From contig NC_060026.1 of assembly GCF_021134715.1 (NCBI RefSeq), positions 13,817,001-13,881,000 on the forward strand: 64,000 nt of DNA. Reading direction: 5' to 3'. Below, piece after piece: positions 1 to 12,842 of the stretch; position 1 is the first letter of the stretch, and each line of letters opens with the position of its first letter. The position numbers and the translations under genes were made by a program. This DNA comes from Daphnia pulex. Its lineage: Eukaryota; Arthropoda; Branchiopoda; Diplostraca; Daphniidae. The notes beneath the pieces were generated by a model. That model did not search any database and was not told the origin of the DNA. It was given only the letters and a program-made list of their open reading frames with translations.

Positions 1-69
1 CCACTTTACGCTTTGTTACTTTCTGAATTCAAAAAGTGAACAGCTGAGTGCAACATTCTCGTCAATAAG

Positions 70-1798
<1,729 letters not shown>

Positions 1799-2467
1799 GA
1801 GAAACTGCCTTTACCCTAGCTGTTAAATGACAAAGTCCCTTTAAACGAAATAGGGTATAAACTTGCGGGACCAAAACCGAGTGCCATACCATTTTTAACG
1901 AAAATGATCCTTACAAAGATTTTTGGGTGTTCCATTTTGTTTTTTAACTTCGGACAATCATTTGACTAAAGTATCTTATTTGTTTTAAATTTCAAGCTGT
2001 CGCTACCCCCCAAAACTAAGGTTTTCATGGACCACTCTTTCTTTCCCTAGTCTTGTTCATCAAGCCTTAACTTTCACAGTATTTTATGTTCCGTAAGACG
2101 GATTGATTGTCGCTTGGCTTTTATCCTTATGTGCATTAAATTGATGCAATATACAACTGTGAACCTTCGTTCCAATTCGATTTTAATTTAAATAAGCGCA
2201 TCAAATTGAATAGATTGACTAGACGACCAGATTGTTGAATAACTCGAAATTCAGAGAAAAATTATTCTAAAATTTCCGTGTATTTAATTCAAAACTTGGT
2301 AATTTCTGTTTAATCGTATTTATACATCACAACGAAATATTTTTTTAAATAGAGGCAAATAGAGATTGAAGAAACCATGGCGCCCAAGATCCTGTATATC
2401 ACTTACGTTTTGCACAACAGACAACTGAGAGATCGTGCGACAAAACGAGCCCAGGTGATTATGGTAA
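1799..2467. other. Convergent 3' region between Pak3 and THAP gene
   Basis: This A/T-rich stretch separates two genes that end toward each other and presumably contains both 3' UTRs. I see no supportable coding exon; the plus-strand open frame at 2377-2748 is antisense to the THAP gene's last exon. Confidence 0.5.
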
Positions 2468-4766
2468 CTACTTTCGGATTTCATGTGGGCTGTTGGCTAA
2501 GATGGAACATAAAGTCTGAGTATTTTCTTGCAATTGTGCTGCCAGATTACTTATGTACTCCTTTGCCTCGCAAAGCTCTTTCTTCAGATTATCTATATCG
2601 CTGTTACAAGCCTTCAATGCAACTGATTTTTGTTCTAGTTGGTATCTCAAAGAGGTTACTTCCTCAACGGAGTTGCGACAATTGCAAGTTGGGCGTAAAT
2701 TGTTTGGGGCAGCAACATCGGGGAGAATATAGTCACAGTCGTCCTTAGTTAGGTCTACAACTTCGTGGTTTGCACTATCGCGAGTGACTCGAGCAGTTGA
2801 AGCTTGGGCTTGGGCTTGAGCAGCTGGTTTTCCCGAATCCAAAATGTTCTTCTGGTGATGATTAATTAGATTCAGCAATAAAGAACTCAGATTAGTGTCC
2901 TGAGCGGTGGGGTTCTTTTTAAGCATCAGGTCTCGGATGTAAGTATCGATGTTGTGCAGATTTTGAGATATCTAAAGAAAAACCAAATCGTTAAAAATCG
3001 CAAAGAAATACTGAGGCAACTACAGTAATAAATTACTAGTCCATTTTGAGGAGCTGGCGATGATGGTTCCATCATTTCCATTCGAGATACGACCTCCGTA
3101 TTTTTTGGCAATACAGGACAGGAAGGGTTTGCAGATTTTGTTTGTGCTGCAACAGTTGGTGAAGTTTTAGCAGGTTCACCTTTTTTCAGAATCAAAGTCT
3201 TGGCAGCAGGTTGTAGCATTTTTAATGGTTCAGCTACGTTGGTTTTGAGGGCTGGATCTGTTGAAGAAAAAGCTTTACACTTAATAGTCGGAGTCGAGTT
3301 TCCCGCGAGTTTTGGTTGTTGCTGGAGTGTCGTGGAAGAAGGAGGAGCTTGGATTTGCTGTACAATCTTTCCAACATTCTTTTGTACGATGTGAGGCGGA
3401 GTATTTAATGATGACTTTAGCGTTATCACGGTTCTCGAAGTTTTATCAAATGCATCTTTTCTCACAATCAAAATCTTGGAGGGAAGTTTCACGGTGTTTT
3501 TCAATGGTTCAGTTACTCTTTTAGGAGCATTGCTATCTCTGCTTTTTGGCGCAATTTTGACAGGCGTCGATTTTCTTCCTGAACCTTGACCGATTTGACT
3601 TAACGATAAAAGCTGCAGAAATTCGTTCTTTGAAACAGATGGTGCCAAAGGGGTAACTTTATCCGTAGACGCAACAACCAAATTTGCCTCGACGTGTTGT
3701 TGTTGAGCGGATGGTCCGGAAATTATCAGATGACCGTTGGATACTGTTGGTGAAATGCTTGATACAGGCGGTAGAGTATTCGACATATCTTTAACTTCGG
3801 TTGTGATGGAGTCATTTCCTGATGTGTTGAACTGTTTACTAATTTCACTTATTCGCGTAAACGACGTGTCGAAATGATCCTCAGCAGAGGGTAGTTGCAT
3901 ATCGATTGATTCAATTTGATTTGCATTTGGTTCAGGCAGCACCTGATTTTTAAACATTGTTATTATTTGGTGAAGTTCTAGGTAACAAAAAATTGTCTAT
4001 ACCTTGTTTTTTTTATTATTCTTTCTTAATAAAAGAGCTGCTTCTCTCTCTGCTATTTTAATTTTTGCTTCTCTTTTTGCCTTTTTTATGGCAAGTCTCT
4101 TTTTCTTCCATTTCTTTTCTCGAATTTTTACCTCGATGTCTTTGGCTTTTTTCTCTGCTTTCGTGGCTTTTTCAATAGCCTTCTCTTTTTTCTTTTTAAG
4201 TATTGGTAGACGACGACTACGCCTCTGACTCAATAATCTTTTTTTTTTAACTATACATGAATTTACAACATTGTAGTCAAAGCAAAGGTTGAAAAAGGTG
4301 ATAATGACTTAGACACTATCGTACCTGAAACAGTTGTCTTCCATTGGTAAGCAGTTGGTGGCACTGTTGACTGACAGTAACTGTGCTCTTCTGTGGGGGG
4401 TGGAACAGGTATGATTTTTGGAATCGGAATGTTTAAACTTGGCACCCAATCCACACCTACATCAGGTTTACCTATATAGATATTGAAATATGATCAAATT
4501 ATTTTCACACATATTCTATCTAACATACCTGATACAAAATGTTTTGAGCAAACTAAAATTGGTTCTCTTTCCGTATCAGCTTCAGTAAGACCCAATGCTT
4601 TCAACCACAAAGAACGTCTCTTTTGGATTAATTGTTTTGTCAATTCACACATAGGCCCAGCTTTTACCTTTGGGATACTTGGCATACTAAAGTATTTTTC
4701 ATTTCCGTTACCCGATGTAACAGATGTGCAATATGGACTCAGAAAACATCTGTTACGAGGTCCCAT
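2468..4766 (-). CDS. THAP-domain protein with basic region and C-terminal coiled coil
   Basis: Probable sequence-specific DNA-binding protein. Five minus-strand exons (about 4766-4529, 4471-4325, 4250-4003, 3942-3037, 2971-2468) sum to 681 codons in one frame. The N-terminal 90 residues form a C2CH THAP zinc finger: Cys-x4-Cys near the start, an invariant-type Trp (SLWLKALGL), then VCSKHFVSGKP and the following DWVPSLN, which is the usual THAP tail. After it comes a Pro-rich stretch, a strongly Lys/Arg/Glu-rich helix of about 75 residues (probable nuclear localisation and coiled coil), a long low-complexity Ser/Thr/Pro region and a C-terminal coiled coil, as in many THAP proteins. The specific orthologue is not recognised. 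It is transcribed divergently from the C1QBP gene. Confidence 0.82.
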
Positions 4767-5088
4767 CTTAAAGACGATTGAATATTAACTAAATATTCCT
4801 TTTATTGTTTTCACAGTTTCGGAGGGAGTTTGAGTTCAGTTTAAGTTGTAAACAAAAACCCACAACAATTAATCGATAGTGGAAAAAACTCGATAATCGA
4901 TATATTTCCTCGTGGCTTCTGCTTTTGCCAGAAGATTCTTGTCTTAACTTGCAGTCTTGCTCTTGCACCACAGTCCCTTGCAGAATTATTATTTAATTCG
5001 CTGATAAAGTTCATCTTCGTTCGCTCTATTCATTCTTTAAAATCTCAATTTGTAAGACTCTGTTAAAGTTCAAAATCTCATTCCCATA
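4767..5088. promoter_or_regulatory. Bidirectional promoter region with two AATCGATA sites
   Basis: The 322-bp gap between the divergent THAP and C1QBP start codons contains two identical copies of AATCGATA (4871-4878 and 4895-4902), 24 bp apart. Each has the ATCGAT core and differs by one base from the Drosophila DRE/BEAF element TATCGATA, which is common in housekeeping divergent promoters. Function is inferred. Confidence 0.45.
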
Positions 5089-6142
5089 ATGTCATTTTCG
5101 GTGATAAATGTCGTTCGAAACGTTTCACGCCATGCGTTACCGGCGTCCATGAGGTCTATCCTGTCGAAACCCATTACCAGGTCTTTGTGGTACATGTCTA
5201 ATCCCACAAATCAATTTGTCCCAACAAAACTTTCTCCAGCATTCAAACATACTCCCCTGAGCCCTTCCTGCCCATGTGGAGAATGCAGAGGAGTTCATAC
5301 AAGAGGTAATACATTTTAACCATTTCACGTCACATTTAAATACAGCATAATATATGTTGCATCATAGGGGACAAAGAGCTGATTGAGTTCCTCTCAGAGG
5401 AAATTGCTGCTGAGAAGAAGGGAATGAGCAAAGCCAGGCCTGTCGCTAACTTGGATGGATTTGATGTTAAACACAATGGTTCAGAGATAGTATTGTCTAA
5501 GAAATTTAATGATGAACAGTGAGTAAATCTTTATGGGACAATTCTAAATTGAAACTTGTGGCTTAATTTTATTCATTAAACAGAATTGAGATAACAGTTA
5601 ACGTCAACCATTCTGTTGATGCTGACATCAGTGAGGAAGTTGACAACAAAGCTGACAATCCTCCCCAGGCTGAAATGAAATCAAAACCACACTTTGAAGT
5701 CAAACTAATGAAGGGAAATCAAGTAACCAGATTTGCCTGCAGTTACATTCAAGATGCAGGAGAGCCTGTTGAAGATGCCCCAAGTAAGTGTTAATTGTAT
5801 TTGAATAGCCAACAATATAAATAACACTCGATTTTTTCAGATGACATTTTCACTATTGATGAACTTGCAGTATATGAGGACAAACATAATGATCAGACTT
5901 ATGCTGTCGCTGGAGACATTCTTGATGGGGTATATTTTAAAGTCAACAATATTTTAACCAAATTAAACTGATATTTCACATTTTCGTTATAGTACATGTA
6001 CGACCTTCTGATGAATCTGCTCGAAGAACGAGGAGTATCCAACGAATTTGCTGAAAAGCTGAGCGATCTAGCTACCAAGCGGGAACACCATCTATTTATT
6101 AATTTGTTAGAGAGCCTTCAGTCTTTTGTCCAAGGCAAATGA
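5089..6142 (+). CDS. C1QBP: Mitochondrial p32 / C1q-binding protein (MAM33 family)
   Basis: Acidic mitochondrial matrix protein that forms trimeric rings and supports mitochondrial ribosome function. Five exons (5089-5305, 5368-5518, 5584-5783, 5841-5929, 5993-6142) give 268 residues, close to the animal length of about 280. The first 70 residues are Arg/Ser-rich without acidic residues, a typical matrix targeting peptide. The family core follows: DKELIEFLSEEIAAEKK, acidic middle strands, FTIDELAVYED, and the terminal helices YMYDLLMNLLEERGV and FINLLESLQSFVQ. The ATG at 5089 is the first in frame and starts the presequence. The neighbouring THAP gene shares the upstream promoter region. Confidence 0.93.
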
Positions 6143-6237
6143 AAGGTTTAGAATAGTTTTGAGATGAAAAATAAAAAGCTATGTAGTCATTTTGTTTAAA
6201 ATGCTGATTTATTATTTATGGTTTTCCAAAACAATGG

Positions 6238-7017
<780 letters not shown>

Positions 7018-9774
7018 ATGAGCTCCAATAAAACTTCCAAATCAATGTCCAAGTCCGGTTCTGAAGTTCTTAAACAAGAAGATGTTGTTCTTGCTGTTCT
7101 AATCGCTGATAGTTTTTCAATACGCTTCGCACCTGTAACTGATTCAAAACCGAAGGTGAAGATCCTACAATTAGATTTTTTAACGTTGAGGACACATATA
7201 ACTGTTTAACTATTATTACATCAGGCACTTCTTCCGCTGGTCAATAGGCCCATGATTGACTATGCCTTGGAATCTCTACTTCTTAGTGGAGTACAGAAAA
7301 CCTTTGTTTACTGTGTTGCACATGCTGATCAAATTCGTCAGTACCTCAAAGAATCTAAATGGATGAGATCTGTGTCTCCTATGTCCATTGAAGTTATTTC
7401 TCAAAGCCCTGATGACTGTCGATCTCTTGGAGATTCCCTTCGAGACATAGATGGAAAGTCATTGATAAGAGGAGACTTTATATTGATGTCTGCTGATGTC
7501 ATTTCTAATGTACAGCTCATACCCATATTAGAAGAGCACAGGTAAATTGTAACATCTCTATAAAGTTGTAATCAAATCCATATCAAGTTTTTATTTTGAT
7601 TTCATGCACTCTTTAATAGAGAAAAGAGGAAAACTGATAAAGGGATTGTCATGACACACATTTTTAAGAAATCTTTCCCGGGTCATCGATCCCGTTCTGC
7701 AGAAGAAGAACTCGTCTTAGCCATCAATCCCACCAACGGTCGTATTCTCAATTACCAGCAAACAACAAACCTGAAGAAGCTCAGTTTTCCTTTGGTGAGT
7801 TTCTGCTTTCAGTGTTTCGAAACCAACGATTCTTATTGATTTTCATATCAAATCTACAGGAAATGTTTAAAGAGCACGGTCTTGTTGATTTGCGCTATGA
7901 TTTGGTTGATACGCACATTTCTATTTGTTCTCCCGTGGTTTTGCCGCTTTTTTCCGACAATTTCGATTACCAAACGTGGGGAGATTTTGTCCGAGGTATT
8001 CTCATCAACGAAGAAATTCTTAATAATACCATCTACTACCATCAGTTGGAAGGATCATACGCGGCACATGTTTCGAACGTTCCCATGTATGATGCTGTGA
8101 GGTAAGGAACACTTTCCAACATTTTAAATTCTACTCATCAAGTAACGAAAATGTTTATTTTTACAGCAAAGATGTTATTCAACGATGGGCATTTCCGCTT
8201 GTTCCCGATTTGAATCGGAGTGAAACAACTCCTCGACACACTTTATCACGTCACAATGTTTACAAGCAGCCTGGTGTCACCTTGGCCAAGTACACAATAA
8301 CCTTTTCTCTTTTTTATTTCCATGTTACCATGATAACACCCTATTTGCGAAATAGGGAAAGTGTTTTGGAAAGGGACGTGGCGGTAGGAGAAAACTCTAA
8401 AATAGGAGAACGCACATTCGTCACCCAGTCCGTCATTGGCAGCCGTTGCACAATCGGAAACGACGTGTACATCAATAATGCTTATATTTGGGACGATGTT
8501 AACATCAAGGTTAGACCCAGCGAAAATTTTATTTTTGATAAATAATCAAACAATTTGCTTTTAATTAGAACAACTGCCACATTGAAGTAGCTCTCATCGC
8601 CGATGGTGTTGTGTTAAATGAAGGAGTCAAAATCGGCCGAGGCTGTGTCATTGGACCCGGAGTAGTTTTAGCTGCCGGTACCAAAATCCCTGACAATACT
8701 CGCCTCATGGCCCATCCTCCCAAATGTGATAACGACTTTGAAACATCGGACGAAGAAGATGGTAATGCAAACTTGAATACGTATGTCTATTAATTTAAAT
8801 ATAGTTACATTGGTATTTTTGTTTCCCCTTTTAGATAAGGTAGCTAAACCGTTTAGTGCCGATAGTGTCGCTTACGTTTATCAACGACCCGTCGAAGAAG
8901 ATTCCGATGCAGAGTCTTTGATTGATGAATTATGGGGCTTGGACATTGATGAAGATTCAGAAAGTGAAGAAGATGAAGACGAAGACGAAGCTGATAACGA
9001 CGAAGATGAAGAACACGAAGAAGAAGTGGACGTGGGCGACCTGCCAGAGGATATGAATGCTAGATGTAAGTTGCCTATGTGAACCTAAAAAATTAATTTA
9101 CTAATTTGTTGAATTTTTCTATAGCATTTTATAATGAAGTCTTGGAGAGTCTTCAAAGAGGCTACGAAGAAAAAATCAAGGGTGACAACTTGGTTCTTGA
9201 AATTAACTCGTCCAAATACGCTTATAACGTTACCATGAAAGAGGTGAACATGCTCGTTATCAAAGCTATGCTTTCGTTGCCATCCGTCATGACTAAGGTA
9301 AACTTTAACGGCGAATCTTTTTGTATTAGATGTTTGATTGAAATTTGGTTGGCTTTTACAGAAGGCCGCCACTGGCACCAACGAAGATTGGGTCGCTCTA
9401 AGGCCGATATTGCAGCACTTTCTTCCTGTCATGAGAAATTACTTGAAAAACAATCAGTCGATGTTGGATTCTCTCGAGGCTCTGGAAGAATTTGGAGTTC
9501 ATAACTCCCATTTTGTGAAATCTATTTGTAAAGTTCTCCATTTTTTGTACGGCGAGGACGTGTTGAGTGAGGACGCAATTTTGGAGTGGTACACCAATCC
9601 ACCGAACGATCCCAGTGCATTGAAAACTATCCGGAAAACTGTACGTCTTAATTTCTTGAAAAGTTGACTTGATCCTTGGCCTGTTATTAACTTGTTTGTG
9701 TTTTGAAACAGGTGGAACCATTTATTACATGGCTGGAAGAAGCGGAAGAGGAATCATCGGAGGAATCGGATTGA
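7018..9774 (+). CDS. EIF2B5: Translation initiation factor eIF2B subunit epsilon
   Basis: Catalytic subunit of the guanine nucleotide exchange factor that reloads eIF2 with GTP. Eleven exons (7018-7155, 7225-7541, 7620-7794, 7860-8101, 8167-8289, 8356-8509, 8569-8761, 8835-9065, 9125-9297, 9362-9640, 9712-9774) give 695 residues versus about 720 in mammals. Domain order is a nucleotidyl-transferase-like domain ([14 protein letters not shown], then [16 protein letters not shown]), left-handed beta-helix hexapeptide repeats ([29 protein letters not shown]), a very acidic linker and the C-terminal W2/MIF4G-like HEAT domain ending in the acidic/aromatic [14 protein letters not shown]. The intron 8290-8355 is 66 bp with no in-frame stop, so it reads through in a simple ORF scan. 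Confidence 0.95.
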
Positions 9775-10168
9775 TAAGTCGCACTTGAATTTGTCCTGGT
9801 TTCTGAGAGCTGTAACAAATATCGAATTTATTGAAGTATATCTTTTTTCACAATTTATATGTCACTACTTCACATTTACTTGGATAACCATTGAAAATTA
9901 CAGGCGTTGGTCACATAAGTAATAAGTGTAATGGTGGCGTATTTAAGAGTAACCGATTCAGTTCATGTCGTGAAAGAAACCAATTTTGAAAATCCTTTCG
10001 TAGTTCCAAATGGGTTAAATCGTAAAGAAAAAGGACGTACAAAATTATTTTAACGGATGCATTTATTTGAGAAATTTTGTGATTAACCGGTAAATGGAAA
10101 TGCTCATCAAATGAAGACGTTGGAATGTGGGATGGAAAGAAAGCAATCCAAACCAAACGATTATCCAT
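9775..10168. other. Convergent 3' region between EIF2B5 and TSPO
   Basis: About 390 bp between two facing stop codons, presumably the two 3' UTRs. No further gene is supported here. Confidence 0.5.
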
Positions 10169-11002
10169 TTAAATCTTTTTCTTGTTTGCTGGTAAATTCA
10201 TTCTCCAAATGGTGAAGGTGAGTAGCGAAGCGAAGCTCACCCAGACCAAGTAGGGCATCATCAAGTAAGAAGCCGTTTCGTTGACAGATTTAAAAGTGTA
10301 GACACAAGAAGCGATGCCGATAAGCAGAGCGATGACTTCGTAGAATGCCTGGAAATAGATAAGTCGGTAACAAAAACTAAAACTCTTTTTTTTTTAATAC
10401 TTTTAAATTGAATAAATACCCATTCCAGATTGTGATAATAGAAGAAGATGAACGACCAAGCATAGTTGAGGACGAGTTGAATGGCGAAGAGGGTGAGTGG
10501 CAAGCCGGCCGGGCCGTTCAAAGTCTCGCCGCCATCACGCCAGACCAAGTAAGAAGCGAAACCCATCGTGAGGTAAAGCAGAGTCCACACGATTGGGAAA
10601 GCTAAATTGGGGGGACGCCAATTTGGTTTCTTGATATCCTGCGCGCGTGTGGTTCAAAGTCAATATTTAAATAAGGGCGCCAATGACAACGCTGTATAAA
10701 TTACGTAAAAATCATGCAATGATTTTCGGGAATTTTCTACTCTTCCCTTAAATTTTCCACCCAATTTTGACACACAGACAACCATTCCTTGCATGTTACG
10801 TAATTTATGTGCACTGTCAAACACTCTTGACAGCGGCAACGCCTGTTGATTGTTTGGTTAAAAAGCGACACAAATCAAATGTTTTTTTGGGAAAACTTAC
10901 GTTGTACCAAGTTTTGATTTGTTTCCTGGTTGCCATGCCTGCGGGAAGGGATCCAATCCATGGCAAAAGTGTCAAAATGATGGCGGACCAGACGATTTCC
11001 AT
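10169..11002 (-). CDS. TSPO: Translocator protein TSPO (peripheral benzodiazepine receptor)
   Basis: Outer mitochondrial membrane five-helix protein that binds cholesterol and porphyrins. Three exons (11002-10901, 10638-10420, 10348-10169) give 166 residues, the normal family length. Recognisable signatures are the first helix with LLPWIGSLPAG, the loop KPNWRPPNLAFPIVWTLLY, the tryptophan-rich second and third helices (YLTMGFASYLVWRDGG, QLVLNYAWSFIFF), the YNLEW-like turn (HNLEW) and the last helix pair with MMPYLVWVSFASLLTFTIW. The ATG at 11002 opens directly on the first transmembrane helix. It converges with EIF2B5. Confidence 0.95.
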
Positions 11003-12672
11003 TTTGTTAATTCGATGTGTGATGGTTAACTCCAAACCTTACTGCTGCTCAGACACTGCGTGAATGGCGGGGTGCTTTGACTGCTTCTCTCTACCGCGGC
11101 TCGAGTGTTTTGACATTCGCCGGAAGGCGTGGTCTACGTGCCTGGCAGCAGGATCTTGATTTGTTGTATAAGAATAAGGAACGAAACAGAAAATATCCAG
11201 ATGTGCATGTGGCAACTGGATACAGTTTGGGGTTTTATCTTAACTTGACCCTGGGTCGTAAAAAAGATTTCGAGTTCAATTTTTTGGGGGAAACACAGTA
11301 AGTCTTTCACACGTGGCTAGTAATTTTACAACTAGAATTCGTAAATCAACATGTCATTCTTAAAAGTTAAACCCTAGTAGCGTAAACCAAAATAATCTGT
11401 TCACTAAATTGTTGTCGAGTCCATCAAATTATTTGTTTTTTGGCCTTTTACCTTTATGACGAATTTCCCTTTTTAATTTTGAACCTGCCAACGATTTTGT
11501 TGGAGAAATCTTTTATCACTGTTATCTATCGTTGACTTGCCCAAGACTCACTCTGGACACACTCGTGTATGACGTTTGAGGTTTATTTATATTTTGAAGT
11601 GAAGCGAATCAGCTGACATCTAGCGGTCATATTTGGAGACGCCATTTCTTTTTGTTGGCTTTTATGACTAATGATTAGAAACGTGTGTGGCTTTACTAAA
11701 TGTTACTTTGGACGAACACAAATAGAAATAGAGTCGTGACACATCGGCCGGCTATGCCGACATCTCTTCGTGAGTTTTTGACGCAGACTTTGTGGACAAG
11801 ATGGATGACTAACGCCTTTATAATATTCAGACTCCGCATTCACAACAGAGCCCTTCTTTTGTTTTCATTCGATCACGTTCTCCGATGTATGTATTCCGTC
11901 ACGATCGAAAAATCATCAAAGATAAGTTGCTATTCAATTTGAATACCGTCGTGACGTTTTGTCTTCTCCCCCCCCCCCCCTGTACCGAAGGTAACAAAAT
12001 AAAAAAAAACACGTCGGCGGGTTAAAATTCCTCGAGTATAAATAGCCGTGACTGTGCGTTCGGCGAAATGAATTTATTTCTTTTTAGGAAGGAGAGAAGA
12101 GGCCGACATATGCATGGGTGACATTGCATGCAGGCTGTGCCCCGCGTTGGACGCGAGTTATAGTCTAAATGGAACAGCCCCCGGTATTTTTAGCAGAAAC
12201 TGGGGAGAAAAACAAAGTGTCTGAAAAAAAAACTCAAATTCCATTCGGTCTACTTATTTCAAATGCACACCACCACCACTAAAGCTTTTTTGTTTTTTAA
12301 AAGAACGGGCCTACACTACGTAATAGTCGTGCGCGTTGGGGGTGGATTACGGGATATCTAAATATTTACAGGGTCCCTAAAAACACCAATCCATCAACAC
12401 TATAAGCGGATGAGCGCTAACTTTGTTTGTTGATATTCCAAATGATTAGTCGAAACTTAAATTATTACGATTTTAAATTATGCAATTTCATTTTTTTCTT
12501 TTTAGAGTTTCCATGGCGCCGCACCGGATGATGGAAGAATTCAGAAACGATTTCCGGGTCGACTCGAATTTCGTACGGGCCCACGGAATGAGACCGACAG
12601 TGTATATACGTATATATGCATATTCCGTCCGTCCGCCCGCCTCATAGACTACAGAAAACTCGCGTCTGTGTC
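11003..12672. other. Intergenic region upstream of the Zasp pair
   Basis: No coding exon is supportable. It has a C homopolymer of about 11-12 bases near 11970, a TATA-like motif at 12037, and acceptor-like polypyrimidine-AG sites near 12088 and 12506 that could belong to alternative 5' UTR exons of the downstream gene. Confidence 0.4.
12037..12045 (+). promoter_or_regulatory. TATA-box-like TATAAATAG
   Basis: TATAAATAG sits in GC-richer surroundings, with a GC-rich stretch about 30 bp downstream suitable for initiation. It lies about 800 bp upstream of the first Zasp start codon and could serve an alternative promoter with a spliced 5' leader; unproven. Confidence 0.35.
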
Positions 12673-12707
12673 TCAGTCATTGAGTCGACGCCGTCCCGAC
12701 TGGGCGT
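12673..12707 (+). promoter_or_regulatory. Initiator (and weak DPE) of first Zasp gene
   Basis: TCAGTC matches the arthropod initiator, with A+1 at 12675, 168 bp before the ATG. At +28 the sequence GGGCGT matches the DPE consensus in five of six positions. The block TCAGTCATTGAGT plus the GCCGTCC that follows is shared with the promoter of the second Zasp gene at 16781. Confidence 0.5.
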
Positions 12708-12842
12708 CTGCTGTATCCCGAAAACAGGCGAAAAAGAGAGTGAGAGTTTTTAAAAGCTTTAAAAAAAAGAAATAATAATTTTATCCCCAGTGTGTGAGCG
12801 TGTGTGTGTTAACAGCTTTTCTGGTCAGTTCGACAGCACATC

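Noticed and set aside
4004-4228. Plus-strand Phe/Ala-rich frame resembling a membrane protein
   Set aside because: It is the complement of the Lys-rich third exon of the THAP gene.
11077-11301. Plus-strand 74-codon frame next to TSPO
   Set aside because: No family resemblance, no convincing splice partner, and it lies in the TSPO upstream region.
12506-12645. Possible exon after a good acceptor with ATGGCGCCGCACC start
   Set aside because: The short frame stops after about 50 codons and does not connect in frame to the PDZ exon; at most a leader exon.
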